NCBI GenBank assembly: GCA_020628305.1 | Contig: JAHDFH010000006.1 | Location: 12,416-60,078 of the forward strand | Direction of reading: 5' to 3' | DNA from: Acidimicrobiales bacterium | GTDB lineage: Bacteria; Actinomycetota; Acidimicrobiia; Acidimicrobiales; SZUA-35 | Length of the DNA: 47,663 nucleotides | Shown here: positions 20,400 through 30,303 of the stretch, one piece after another | How positions within the stretch are numbered: position 1 is the stretch's first letter | Layout of the letters: each line of letters opens with the position of its first letter | Notes under the pieces: generated by a model | Told to the model about the DNA's origin: nothing | Databases searched by the model: none | Seen by the model: only the letters and a program-made list of their open reading frames with translations | Program-made: the position numbers and the translations under genes

Positions 20400-21065
20400 C
20401 TAAGGCTGATATCTGAAGGCAATCCGAATAGGTCCCAGAGTCACTTCGTCACCATCCCAGAGTTGGGCCTTGTTGTGGCGTTCGCCGTTTACCTTACAGC
20501 CATTGGTTGAGCCCAAATCCACAAGGAGAAATGATTCTTTGTGTGGTTGCAGCTCAGCATGCCTTCGAGAAATGTTTTCATCATCCAGCACGATGTCGCA
20601 CTCCTCATGACGGCCAATAGACATTGTTCTGTTAAAAAGACGAATGTCTGGATTGTTAGACAACTCCACGACGAACGAGGACGCTGCCCCAACTTCGGGT
20701 TCTTTAAAGCTGGCTTCGATCTTTGATTGACCCACACGAACTTCTGGAGATCGCTCAAGTTTGATTGCGATTGGGCCAACAAAGCCATGGTTCTCTGCCA
20801 AAGCAAACTGGTGAGCAGATCTAACGAGTTCGGTGTTTAGAGAACCTGAGAGCTCCGCTAGCTGATCGTGATCTTCCTGCGCCACTAATATCTCGAACTG
20901 GTTAGGCACGATGGATTTATTGTCGACATCAACTTTTTGCCTAGCGCTCATTTCCTTGATGAGTTGCCGACCAAGCTCTACTGGCTGGAGCTCAGCTTTG
21001 AACGCTCGAGAGAAAGTTCCCTCCACTAGACGCTCGAGTGCGGTTTCAAGACTGCGTAAGACCAT
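20400..21065 (-). CDS. fhaA: DUF3662 + FHA-domain protein (FhaA-like)
   Basis: N-terminal LERLVEGTFSRAFKAELQPVELGRQLIKEM, C-terminal FHA domain. Confidence 0.93.
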   Translation of the reverse strand: MVLRSLETALERLVEGTFSRAFKAELQPVELGRQLIKEMSARQKVDVDNKSIVPNQFEILVAQEDHDQLAELSGSLNTELVRSAHQFALAENHGFVGPIAIKLERSPEVRVGQSKIEASFKEPEVGAASSFVVELSNNPDIRLFNRTMSIGRHEECDIVLDDENISRRHAELQPHKESFLLVDLGSTNGCKVNGERHNKAQLWDGDEVTLGPIRIAFRYQP

Positions 21066-21163
21066 TGTTCAAGGTTAGTAGAAACTGGTGTCATTGCAAA
21101 AATATCGTAGCGTTGCAGCTTGAACGAGAGCCTCGGGACGCTAGTCTGTCTATAGATTCACCT

Positions 21164-21247
21164 GCGCGAGTGGTGGAATTGGCAGACACGCAGCCTTCAG
21201 GTGGCTGTGTTCGAAAGGACGTGAGGGTTCGAGTCCCTCCTCGCGCA
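21164..21247 (+). tRNA. tRNA-Leu (CAG)
   Basis: Acceptor GCGCGAG/CTCGCGC, anticodon arm CAGCC-TTCAGGT-GGCTG, long variable arm, T-loop GGTTCGAGTCC. Confidence 0.95.
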
Positions 21248-21265
21248 CTAGTGTCACAGAACGAC

Positions 21266-21289
21266 CGGGGACAGGTCCATAACGTCCCG
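21266..21289. repeat. small GC-rich inverted repeat CGGGGAC...GTCCCG downstream of tRNA-Leu
   Basis: Direct reading; could be a tRNA-Leu terminator hairpin. Confidence 0.4.
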
Positions 21290-21315
21290 CCGTCAGCAAC
21301 AAGTCACTCGGCAAG

Positions 21316-21356
21316 CCGTCATTCTGCGAGGCTAAATGCCGAAGCGGAATCTCTAA
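21316..21356. repeat. dispersed hairpin repeat copy 1
   Basis: CGTCATTCTGCGAGGCTAAATGCCGAAGCGGAATCTCTAAC, near-identical to 29027-29067. Confidence 0.8.
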
Positions 21357-21499
21357 CCCCACCAACCAAGAATAAAGACCCCCGAGGACATTAAGACTGC
21401 GACAAGACTTGAATCTACCGCATTAACATATTTCCTTGTGAGTTTGTTTCCACCGTCCATGCAGAGACCTTCAATCCAAACGAGGGCTATCATCGAAAG

Positions 21500-21853
21500 A
21501 TGCAACCCTCGATCGAGACCTGGCTTGAGAAATTCACACACCACTGGAAGCTTCACGAAGTTGATGAAGTGCTTAGGCTATTCACCAGCGACGTGGAGTA
21601 CTGGGAATCCCCCTTCAAGCATTTTTCGACAAGGTCTGAGCTAGAAACTGAGTGGCAAAGTGTAACTGAGCAACTTGATATCGATCTCAAGACCGACGTC
21701 TTTTCTAGTGTTAACAACCATCACACAATAACCTGGCAGCTCAGATACTTGCTCAAAGGCTCCCGTCGTGAATGTGCCGGCACATATCTGATACGTCTTA
21801 ACGATGGAGGTTTGTGCGACTACTTTATGCAAACCTGTGAAGCAGCTTCTTAG
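21500..21853 (+). CDS. SnoaL/NTF2-like protein
   Basis: 117 aa, FTHHWKLHEVDEVLRLFTSDVEYWESPFKHF...; cone-fold pattern. Confidence 0.7.
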   Translation: MQPSIETWLEKFTHHWKLHEVDEVLRLFTSDVEYWESPFKHFSTRSELETEWQSVTEQLDIDLKTDVFSSVNNHHTITWQLRYLLKGSRRECAGTYLIRLNDGGLCDYFMQTCEAAS

Positions 21854-22031
21854 CTGGTGGGCAGACGAAAACGTTGAGTTACTCCTGCGCTGTACATGGA
21901 ATACACCACACAACAATCCAGGCACTGACCATCAACGGCGAAACAACCAGTCCCTCTGCATCAGGCTTTGACCTAGGCCCACCCGCTAGCACACGGGTAG
22001 CGGCCTGTTCAAACCTCGTTACGCTGAAGGG

Positions 22032-23090
22032 GTGAATACTTTAGCGACACTGACCGAAGCCTGTGGCGAAACCCCAAGCAGAATCTGCGGATTTGTCTTT
22101 GACATCTCAAACTCGTCTAGCTTTACTAGCTTCTTCGATTCTTACCTACTTCGGCCAGCACAACTACTAGCGATAATCGTGGGTGCCTTCGTTGTGCTTC
22201 CGATTCTTAAGCTTTTCACCCGTACAGTTGGGGCCAGTCTGGCCCAGAAAAGTGCTAGACGAATCGCCAAAGCAGACGACGACGCTACACCTGTCACGTT
22301 AAAGCGGGCAGAGCTACGTGCAACCACTCTAATTGCAGTTCTTAACTCACTATTGACCGTAATCGTTTGGACAGCTGCGCTAATTATCGCACTAAGTCTT
22401 TTTGATATATCACTTGCACCAATCTTTGCTGGTGCAGGAGTGTTGGGAATCGTAATTGGTTTCGGCGCTCAAGACGTTGTTGCAGATTTCTTATCTGGCT
22501 TTTTTATGCTTGTTGAAGACCAGTTCGGTGTGGGGGACATCGTTGACGCTGGCGAAGTCACCGGCGTAGTAGAAGATGTCTCCCTTCGGACCACCACCTT
22601 GCGGGACGTAAACGGAACCGTGTGGCATATCCGAAACTCCGAGATCAAGCGTGTTGCCAATAAATCTCAGATCTGGGCTCGTGCAGTACTTGATATCAGC
22701 GTCGCTTACGATACCGATGTACGCAGAGCTGAAGGAATCATTCAGCGCGTTGCTGATGAGCTTTGGAAAGATCCACAGTTTACTAAGGGAACGATCATCG
22801 AAGCTCCCGAAGTGTGGGGTGTGGAGCGGCTTGACGCTGACGGCATTCTCATTCGCCTGGTTGTTAAAACAGATCCGGCCGAGCAATTTGTTGTAGAGCG
22901 TGAGCTAAGGATCCGGATAAAGGAAGCGCTTGAGGAAGCTAGTATCGAGATACCGTTTCCTCAGCGAACAGTTTGGATCCGTCAAGATGAAGCGCCAACT
23001 CCTAGGGAAGCTCGACCACAAGTTGATGTGTCTCCTATTCGAGATAACAGCAACACTTCAGAATTTGCAGCTGTTGAACCAGAGTCTTAG
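22032..23090 (+). CDS. mscS: MscS-family mechanosensitive channel
   Basis: GIVIGFGAQDVVADFLSGFFMLVEDQFGVGDIVDAGEVTGVVEDVSLRTTTLRDVNGTVWHIRNSEI. Confidence 0.95.
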   Translation: MNTLATLTEACGETPSRICGFVFDISNSSSFTSFFDSYLLRPAQLLAIIVGAFVVLPILKLFTRTVGASLAQKSARRIAKADDDATPVTLKRAELRATTLIAVLNSLLTVIVWTAALIIALSLFDISLAPIFAGAGVLGIVIGFGAQDVVADFLSGFFMLVEDQFGVGDIVDAGEVTGVVEDVSLRTTTLRDVNGTVWHIRNSEIKRVANKSQIWARAVLDISVAYDTDVRRAEGIIQRVADELWKDPQFTKGTIIEAPEVWGVERLDADGILIRLVVKTDPAEQFVVERELRIRIKEALEEASIEIPFPQRTVWIRQDEAPTPREARPQVDVSPIRDNSNTSEFAAVEPES

Positions 23091-24004
23091 CGGAACCGGC
23101 GGCGGGTTTCAATCGGCTCAAACTCTTCGTCAACAAAGGCCAATTCGTCGGGGATAGCGTCGGCGACAAGCACCATTGGTTGGCTACAACCTCTCACCCG
23201 CAGACCTGCGGTTGAATCATCTATTGACAACTCCCCGGAGCCGTTGCCGCTTTCAAGAACATCAAAGATTCGAGCGCCTCGAAAGTCACCAACTCGCTCC
23301 CAAATGCAATCCCTGCCAACCCGCCAAGTTCCCTGCGCTAGGTCGCCTACCCAGTAGTCGCCGTTGTCGACAGCAGTTAGTGGAGTGCGGAGAGCCGACC
23401 ATTCGGACCACTCTTTACAGCCCGCCGAAGAATAGAAACGATCTGGTTCAATACCATTAATCTGCACCATTAGGCGACCTTCGGTGATCGAGTCAGAACC
23501 GATTAGGCGCTCGACACCATCTTCCATTGTCCGGTAAAGGTGATACTCACAATCAGTAGCGTCAATCGGAGTTACGTAAATCCCTGGCTTGATTGAGCCA
23601 AGCCTCTTCGCCTCCCCGATATCAAACTTCTCTTCACGTGGAAGTTCAACATCTTCAGTCGTGAGACCGTAAACATCGAGCTGATCTTCGATAGCTTTAA
23701 GGCGGTCCTCTTCGAGCTCTTCTTGGTCGAGCTCTTCTAACTTGTTATCCTCGTCTTCTTCCAAGAATTCGGTCTCGCTGGAATTGCGAACTGTGTAGAC
23801 ACCACCGGCTTCAAGAGTTGGAACGAAAGCTAGATACTCTGGAATCACTTCTTCAGCAAAGGCAATCGTTTCTGTTTCGGTGTCAGTGGTTTCACTTGCT
23901 GCAACCGCAGGTTCTCGACGATCCAGAAAGAAAGTGGCAGTCACTAGAAGAACTGACATAACAGCCATAGCGCTTAAGATTCGAAGCATCAGTGTCTTCC
24001 TCAT
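23087..24004 (-). CDS. secreted/anchored protein with two tandem Cys-containing beta domains
   Basis: N-terminal TM/signal; LGSIKPGIYVTP...CEYHLYR...CKEW and NGDYWVGDLAQGTWRVGRDCIWERVGDFRGARI...GCSQP. Confidence 0.7.
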   Translation of the reverse strand: MRKTLMLRILSAMAVMSVLLVTATFFLDRREPAVAASETTDTETETIAFAEEVIPEYLAFVPTLEAGGVYTVRNSSETEFLEEDEDNKLEELDQEELEEDRLKAIEDQLDVYGLTTEDVELPREEKFDIGEAKRLGSIKPGIYVTPIDATDCEYHLYRTMEDGVERLIGSDSITEGRLMVQINGIEPDRFYSSAGCKEWSEWSALRTPLTAVDNGDYWVGDLAQGTWRVGRDCIWERVGDFRGARIFDVLESGNGSGELSIDDSTAGLRVRGCSQPMVLVADAIPDELAFVDEEFEPIETRRRFR

Positions 24005-24089
24005 AGAGTATGGGTCGGACGAACTAGCCCAAATTCAAGGGAAAGTGGGGCAAAATCTCAACTAGCAAACCTCTTGCTAAGGTGATTTA

Positions 24090-24725
24090 GTGACTTCTGA
24101 CGACACATACCCTCAACACAACCCAACTGTGGGGGTTGGACCACATCCTGAGCCTTGGCCTACAGCTGAGCATTATGACCAAGAGCTACTTGCAGAAGGT
24201 GACCGCCGCAACGTTGTAGACGAATACAGGTACTGGTCAATGGATGCGATCGTTGCTGATCTGGATTCGAAGCGACACAAGTTTCATGTAGCGATCGAGA
24301 ACTGGCAGCACGATTTAAACATTGGCACAATAGTGCGCAACGCAAATGCCTTTTTGGCCGCAGAAGTTCACATCGTTGGAAAAAAACGTTGGAACCGTAG
24401 AGGTGCAATGGTCACCGACCGGTACCAGCATGTTCGCCATCACCCCACCGTCGAAGATTTAATAGGTTGGGCAGCTGATAGTCAGATTCCAGTGATTGGA
24501 ATCGATAACTTGCCAGGGTCTAAGTCAATCGCAGATGCGTCTCTGCCCCAAGAGTGCATTTTTGTCTTCGGCCAAGAAGGGCCTGGACTATCCGATCAGA
24601 TGCGCGATGCTTGCAGCGAGCTCCGCTTCATTCCGCAGTTTGGCTCGACGCGTTCAATCAACGCTGGTGTTGCTTCAGGAATTGCGATGTATGCCTGGAT
24701 TACCCAACATGCGGCGGATCAGTAA
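24090..24725 (+). CDS. TrmH/SpoU-family RNA 2'-O-methyltransferase
   Basis: NIGTIVRNANAFLAAEVHIVG, FVFGQEGPGLSDQM, GSTRSINAGVASGIAMYAW. Confidence 0.93.
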   Translation: MTSDDTYPQHNPTVGVGPHPEPWPTAEHYDQELLAEGDRRNVVDEYRYWSMDAIVADLDSKRHKFHVAIENWQHDLNIGTIVRNANAFLAAEVHIVGKKRWNRRGAMVTDRYQHVRHHPTVEDLIGWAADSQIPVIGIDNLPGSKSIADASLPQECIFVFGQEGPGLSDQMRDACSELRFIPQFGSTRSINAGVASGIAMYAWITQHAADQ

Positions 24726-25794
24726 CGTCAGCTCGACGCGGCGAAGCCACAATCAACTGATCAGGTTCTGGAGCAGGGAGCGAAGCGTTTCTTTTTGCGA
24801 CTTTGATTTCGTTTTCCTTGAGGGTCACAAGGCCGAAAGCCCCTAGAGACAAAGCTAAACCACCAAGCACCAATAGGAGAAAAGTTGGCGGCTCGAAGGG
24901 GCAACCATCAGCTAGGCGATCGCCAAAGGCATTTACGGCATTGGCTTGCGTTTCTTGGCTCCAAGCAGCTCTTGTTGCGCAGGCCTGGTTGCGAGCTCGG
25001 GTATTGATGTCGGCATCCCGAGGTTGGCTGAGATCTTCGGTGACCGATGAAACTACGCGGTCGCCTTTGGGAAAAAGAAGAACCTCAGCCTTGGTCTCTT
25101 CCTGCAAACGTCTCGCGAAAGCAGAGGCTGACGGCTGCGGGTTATCTGGGGCAACCACGATCAGTCGCAGGCCAGTAAATGTGTTAACTTCTTCCACAGC
25201 CGCAATAAGCTCTGCTTCATTAATGTCCTCACGGGTTGAACCAACATAAGTGTTGTCATCAGCTATCTCATCGATAACAAACCCAAGGCCTTCTGCTCCG
25301 AAACGATCTTTACCTTCTTCGGTCTCCGCCTGGTCAACCACTTCAGCACACCCAGAAAGGAGTTCGCTCACAAACACGGCTATCGAATCATCAAAATTTT
25401 CAACTCCAACAGAACTGTCAAGTGCGCAGGCCAGGTTCAGCTGCAAGTTAACATCGGCATCGGTCTCAGCTGCTGCGAAACCATCAAGTCGGGCGTCGTT
25501 ATGTATCAGCAACAGTTCAAAGTCGGATTCATCGAAGAGCTGAGGTGCTAAATCGGCTGATACAACATCTGAATCCTCTACAACAAGAACTGCGACGCTA
25601 ACGTCAGCTGCGGTGAGCGCTTCAATCGAATCAAGCAAAGAGCTTTCCTGCTCTTCCAAAAACTCGCCTTCGATAACGAATTCAGCTTCAATCAGTTCCT
25701 CGACATAATCATCTAGGGTCTGGGCAAAAACTGGAGCAGCAGACACAAAGCCAAAGACGGTAGCACTAGCTATGCAGGCGAGAAGACGACGCAT
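24700..25794 (-). CDS. secreted protein with possible TPM-like domains and one C-terminal TM
   Basis: Signal peptide ending VFAQ; two segments resembling TPM domains; TM LLLVLGGLALSLGAFGLVTL. Confidence 0.6.
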   Translation of the reverse strand: MRRLLACIASATVFGFVSAAPVFAQTLDDYVEELIEAEFVIEGEFLEEQESSLLDSIEALTAADVSVAVLVVEDSDVVSADLAPQLFDESDFELLLIHNDARLDGFAAAETDADVNLQLNLACALDSSVGVENFDDSIAVFVSELLSGCAEVVDQAETEEGKDRFGAEGLGFVIDEIADDNTYVGSTREDINEAELIAAVEEVNTFTGLRLIVVAPDNPQPSASAFARRLQEETKAEVLLFPKGDRVVSSVTEDLSQPRDADINTRARNQACATRAAWSQETQANAVNAFGDRLADGCPFEPPTFLLLVLGGLALSLGAFGLVTLKENEIKVAKRNASLPAPEPDQLIVASPRRADVTDPPHVG

Positions 25795-25853
25795 GGCTCC
25801 ATTCTGGCCCCGAGATGACCTGCAACCACGGAAATGCCAGAAATGTTGGGCTC

Positions 25854-26144
25854 TTAGTCTTGTTGGAACAGAGCCTCTCTACATTTATCCACAAACGGAT
25901 CCTCTTCGGTAAAGTATTCGTCGAAAGCTTTGGCTACTGGCTCTTCATCTATGTCAAGCAGAAGCTCTTCGATGATCACTTTGCGGCGTTCCACACGAGG
26001 GACTAAGTCTTCGCCTTTAACACGATCACGGAGTTCCATCTCTCGCCTGCTCAGCTCTGATATAGAGTTGCGGAGATCTTCGATCTCCAAGAGGAGGTCC
26101 TGCTTTTGGGTTTCTAATTGTCTGATTAGTCGTTTTGTAGCCAC
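25854..26144 (-). CDS. small coiled-coil protein
   Basis: 96 aa, KRLIRQLETQKQDLLLEIEDLRNSISELSRREMELRDRV. Confidence 0.6.
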   Translation of the reverse strand: MATKRLIRQLETQKQDLLLEIEDLRNSISELSRREMELRDRVKGEDLVPRVERRKVIIEELLLDIDEEPVAKAFDEYFTEEDPFVDKCREALFQQD

Positions 26145-26234
26145 AAATATTAGTTCGGCATTTCGCCTGGTTTCTTAACAGAGAAGAACTACCTTGAAAC
26201 ATGATCTTAAGAATTCACTCCTAGGCTGTAGGGC

Positions 26235-27152
26235 GTGACAAAAATTGCCTATTTGGGGCCTTCTGGCACCTTCACCGAACAAGCTCTCCTCTCACAACAA
26301 GACTTAGCCGATTTCGAGCTCGTACCGTATCAGAGGTTTACCGACGCCTTAACCGCAGCAACAAACAAAGAAGTTGATTACGCGTTTGTCGCTATTGAAA
26401 ACGCCCTTGAAGGCACAGTCAACATCACTCTTGATGCTCTAACGTTTGATCACAATCTGCTGATTCAGAGAGAGGTTGACTTAGAAATTCAGCTTGAACT
26501 CATGAGCTTGCCTGGCACCAATCTTGAGGATGTCCAGACGGTTCTCTCACATCCAGTTGCTTTGGGTCAGTGTCGAAAGTTTCTTGAAGCCAAGCTGCCG
26601 AATGCTCAAGTCAGGCCTGCAAATTCAACCTCTGAAGCGGCACGGCGCTGCAATGAAGAGGACAAGACTGCAGCTTTAGCCAACAGCCTGGCGGCGGAAA
26701 AGCATGGCCTTGAAATATTGACATCGGATGTTGCCGATCATTACAACAACAAAACCAGATTCGTTCTCGTTGGAGGCAAAACAATTCCTGCGCCAACAGG
26801 AAACGACAAGACCATGGTTGTTCTCACACAACGTGAAGACAAACCAGGATCTTTGATTGCGATCCTTCAGGAGTTTGCAGCAAGAGAAATCAACCTAACA
26901 AGACTGGCATCACGGCCAATCAAGACTCAAGCAATGGGAAGCTACTGCTTTGTTGTTGAGTTCGATGGCCACATCGCAGACGAAGTCGTCAGTAACTGCC
27001 TAGTCAAGATCAAATCAAGACACGCAGATGTGAAGTATCTAGGAAGCTACGCTAGCGCTGATGCTAGTTCCGGAACCAAAGCTGAGACTGCTAGCTCGGA
27101 CGCAGAGGCGGACGCCTGGATGAGTCGGCTTTTGGATCGTATCGTTACTTAA
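26235..27152 (+). CDS. pheA: prephenate dehydratase with C-terminal ACT domain
   Basis: YLGPSGTFTEQAL, AIENALEGTVNITLD, NNKTRFVLVG, ACT domain KPGSLIAILQEFAAREINLTRLASRP. Confidence 0.95.
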   Translation: MTKIAYLGPSGTFTEQALLSQQDLADFELVPYQRFTDALTAATNKEVDYAFVAIENALEGTVNITLDALTFDHNLLIQREVDLEIQLELMSLPGTNLEDVQTVLSHPVALGQCRKFLEAKLPNAQVRPANSTSEAARRCNEEDKTAALANSLAAEKHGLEILTSDVADHYNNKTRFVLVGGKTIPAPTGNDKTMVVLTQREDKPGSLIAILQEFAAREINLTRLASRPIKTQAMGSYCFVVEFDGHIADEVVSNCLVKIKSRHADVKYLGSYASADASSGTKAETASSDAEADAWMSRLLDRIVT

Positions 27153-28608
27153 CAGCTCTGGATGGCCCAACCAACCGCATAGCATCTTTAATCGGATTAG
27201 GAAGATCAAACGGATTACTACCCTTTATCTCGTAGACCTCACCATCAACTTCGTATTCTTCTCCAGTAAGTGTTGCGAGTTCGTCCAACATGATTGTAAG
27301 GACAATCGGACGAAGCATACTGAACATGTTCGGGTCGACCTTGGCACGCTTAGCGGCATACTTATCAATGCGGTACAAAAAGTTATCGAAAACGACACGA
27401 TCTGGACCTCTGCGCTCATTGAGAGATTTACCCTTTTTCATCTGACTAACAGAAAGATGGTCAATAAAGCGCTGCCGTGGTCGTGCGGTTTTCGAGGATA
27501 CTTTGGCTGCATTATTCTCCACCAGCCAGTCAACAACGGGTTCATCGAGTTCGTCCATAAGTTCGTTCGAGAGATGAAGCCTATCGATGAAGGCCAAACC
27601 TACATTGATTCGAGCCACGTGGGTTGGATCAAGCTTATGATGGACTGCCAGAATTAGGGTTCTGATGGCCATTCGCGCTTCGCAGATTGCCCCTATTTGT
27701 ACTGGCTTCTGCAAGAAAGAGCCTGTCTCGTAAGCATCAGCAAGTTCATCATCGTCAAGCTCCAAACCCTTCCGTCGATGTAAAGCAGCACGCCCGATTA
27801 CCTCGCCGATTCTCGGACCCATTTCAGCTAGCTGAGCCTGCCACCTACCACGGAGACTACTTTGTTCTTTGCGTAGATCGTCGATGCTCGCCCAACCTTC
27901 ACCTAGAAGAAGCTTCACTTGCTCGGGATTTGCCTCGACAAACTCAACGAGCGGACGCTCCCAGACACTGCCAGAAACGATCCTATGGTCTATGACAGCT
28001 GAGTTATCTCCGTTTGCAAAATCGATGGCAAACTTTAGATGTTCATTTGAAGCTTTCCGTTCGAGTTGATCTTTGAGATCCGCTCTCCAAATCGTGAACT
28101 TGTTGTTCAGAACTTTTAGCATGTCACGCTCAAATACAAACCATGCAGGGTCATCTTGAAGAAGCTCATCAAAGTGTTCTAGATCGAGCTGATTACAGCT
28201 AGCAACGGCCAGGAGATCTTCTAAGCCAACAGCCGCTTCAAACTCGGGACCTCTGGATAGTAGACCGAAACCGTCTAGATCGCCCTGAGCCCGGTCAAGT
28301 CGTTGCCACAACTCGTTATCGGTGAAGGGATCAGTCACTTCCATTTTTGCTTCAACAAGACTCACCAGTTTGGCAATAAGTTTCTGGACCTGTTCTGACT
28401 CTTCAGAACTGATGCGAAATGCTGGATTGTAGTTCCAGACATCTAACTTGAACTGTGACACGCCAATATGATCCAGCAGGCGGGCGAGAATAAGATCGTA
28501 CTCGACTAGCAGCTCAAGCCTTTCAAGAATAATTGATCTATTTTCAGCTGGCCACGCAGAGCCAGCTTCCCCAGGAGCTTCGATTGAAAAAAGTTCTTTG
28601 TCCGCCAC
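27145..28608 (-). CDS. hypothetical protein
   Basis: 487 aa long ORF, no family recognised. Confidence 0.7.
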   Translation of the reverse strand: MADKELFSIEAPGEAGSAWPAENRSIILERLELLVEYDLILARLLDHIGVSQFKLDVWNYNPAFRISSEESEQVQKLIAKLVSLVEAKMEVTDPFTDNELWQRLDRAQGDLDGFGLLSRGPEFEAAVGLEDLLAVASCNQLDLEHFDELLQDDPAWFVFERDMLKVLNNKFTIWRADLKDQLERKASNEHLKFAIDFANGDNSAVIDHRIVSGSVWERPLVEFVEANPEQVKLLLGEGWASIDDLRKEQSSLRGRWQAQLAEMGPRIGEVIGRAALHRRKGLELDDDELADAYETGSFLQKPVQIGAICEARMAIRTLILAVHHKLDPTHVARINVGLAFIDRLHLSNELMDELDEPVVDWLVENNAAKVSSKTARPRQRFIDHLSVSQMKKGKSLNERRGPDRVVFDNFLYRIDKYAAKRAKVDPNMFSMLRPIVLTIMLDELATLTGEEYEVDGEVYEIKGSNPFDLPNPIKDAMRLVGPSRAVK

Positions 28609-28885
28609 AGAATTAGATTACCAGCTGAACATCCCCCATGAAATAGGGTTCTGTAGATTGATGAGTTTTACCTAAGCATGTGGTTATCCTGACCCAATTT
28701 CTCAGGTTTCTTGCTGAAATTCTGGCTGGTCTGAAGAAAAACCCTCTTTCGCTATGTCGGGCTACATAACGGCGGTGATATTCATCGCTTGGGTGAAATC
28801 GAAAGAGTAGATCAACTATCATGAGTTTGAAATTTTGAGGCTCTCGAGGTCGCTAGATGGGCTACAAACCGCTAGTCTCGTCTAC

Positions 28886-28975
28886 GGAGAGATGGCAGAG
28901 CGGACGATTGCGTCAGTCTTGAAAACTGTTGAGGCTTCACGGCCTCCGGGGGTTCGAATCCCCCTCTCTCCGCCA
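28886..28975 (+). tRNA. tRNA-Ser (UGA), CCA encoded
   Basis: Acceptor GGAGAGA/TCTCTCC, loop CTTGAAA, long variable arm, GGTTCGAATCC, followed by GCCA. Confidence 0.94.
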
Positions 28976-29026
28976 CTTACTTCTTTAGCTCAGCAGTGTT
29001 TGATGAAATTCTGAGACTTTTCAACT

Positions 29027-29067
29027 CGTCATTCTACGAGGCTCGAAGCCGTTGCGGAATCTCTAAC
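29027..29067. repeat. dispersed hairpin repeat copy 2
   Basis: CGTCATTCTACGAGGCTCGAAGCCGTTGCGGAATCTCTAAC. Confidence 0.8.
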
Positions 29068-29133
29068 TGCGTCTGACAGCGCAGACTAGTAACCTCAATA
29101 GGCTACTTACAGGCAACTTAGAAAGAGGCAATG

Positions 29134-30213
29134 TTACTGCCCTAGAGTTGCAGACCTGTCCGGTCCAGCAGTTGAAGTCAGAGGAGGATAAGTTCCGAAG
29201 TTTATGGTGGCGCTCGTTCGAGGCACTCCATCGGCAAAGGCCTGAGAGGAACCCCCGCCTTTAACTGCTTCTATGCGGTCCTTAGCTACATCGATATGGC
29301 TCTTGGCTATCCCGACCAGTTCACGATTGAAGGTTTGAAAGGTTGCTACTACCTGTGTTTCGACATCTGGCTGGCCAGCTGAGATTTGTGTCACCTCGCT
29401 CGCCACTGTGCTCGCTACTTTTTGCAGGGCATCTGCCCGAGGAAACCGACTCAAGATTTCATAATCCAGTGGATACCCCTTAATAAGGGGGTTGGCTGCG
29501 GTTTGAAGTGCTTTGAAAAAGCCTTGATTGCCTTCAACTTCCGCCTTTACTATTCTCACCGATGCCTCGAGCTCTCCAATAACTTTGGGAGTAGCCAATC
29601 CAATAGGATCTGGCAGATGCAACAGACCTTCGATGACCTGCAAGGTTAGATCCACGTCTTGCCGCTTATCCATGAACTCAACGAATGCCTGCGGATCTAG
29701 CTCTTCTTGAGCTCGCTCGATCATTCCCGAGAGTTGCCCACGAAGTATCGCTACTCGAGTTCCAGCTTCTTTCAGCTTGTTATCAACCTTAACAACCAGC
29801 TCGCCAGGAGCTTCTTCGCTCCAAGCCTGCCACTTGTTGGTGGCTTCTTGTAGCTTGTGGGTTTCGTCAGCTACTTGTCTGTAGATCCCTACCGCCGGAT
29901 CTACTTTGATTTTGCTGTCAATTGCAAGAGAAATAGTCTCGTTCAAATGCGGGTTGCTCCAAGGCATACGTTGACCCGCTAGGCCTCGAGCAACCTGATT
30001 GAACTGATTCAAATCTGCAGCGATGCGGGCGCCTTGTGCTGCAAGCTTGGTTCCGTACCCTTTAAGCATGCTTGCGGCTTCGAGCCCCTCTGGCATTGCT
30101 TTTGCGTACTCTGTCGCAGCTACATCGCTGTCTAGCGCATCGAGTATCTCGCTAGCCTGTTGGATTAAACCATCAAGCTCTGACTGGAACTGCTCGAGTG
30201 TCGTACTTGTCAT
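29134..30213 (-). CDS. hypothetical alpha-helical protein with flexible C-terminal tail
   Basis: 359 aa; helical pattern; tail GVPRTSATINFGTYPPLTSTAGPDRSATLGQ. Confidence 0.65.
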   Translation of the reverse strand: MTSTTLEQFQSELDGLIQQASEILDALDSDVAATEYAKAMPEGLEAASMLKGYGTKLAAQGARIAADLNQFNQVARGLAGQRMPWSNPHLNETISLAIDSKIKVDPAVGIYRQVADETHKLQEATNKWQAWSEEAPGELVVKVDNKLKEAGTRVAILRGQLSGMIERAQEELDPQAFVEFMDKRQDVDLTLQVIEGLLHLPDPIGLATPKVIGELEASVRIVKAEVEGNQGFFKALQTAANPLIKGYPLDYEILSRFPRADALQKVASTVASEVTQISAGQPDVETQVVATFQTFNRELVGIAKSHIDVAKDRIEAVKGGGSSQAFADGVPRTSATINFGTYPPLTSTAGPDRSATLGQ

Positions 30214-30303
30214 TTGAACCGCCTAAAGAAGCCAACAATCAATGATATAGCGCTTAAAGACCCAATACTATTCGCCCCTGGTCGGGTCTCATTTAACGCA
30301 TAA

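Noticed and set aside
21150-21365. ORF MVGLEIPLRHLASQND...EEGLEPSRPFEHSHLKAACLPIPP
   Set aside because: Antisense translation of tRNA-Leu and its flank; a common artefact.
25885-25893. Fourth TTATCCACA DnaA-box match
   Set aside because: Falls inside the coding sequence of the 25854..26144 ORF with no surrounding palindrome; not treated as regulatory.
28613-28822. 69-aa minus-strand ORF in the intergenic region before tRNA-Ser
   Set aside because: No family, composition unlike neighbours; cannot be supported.
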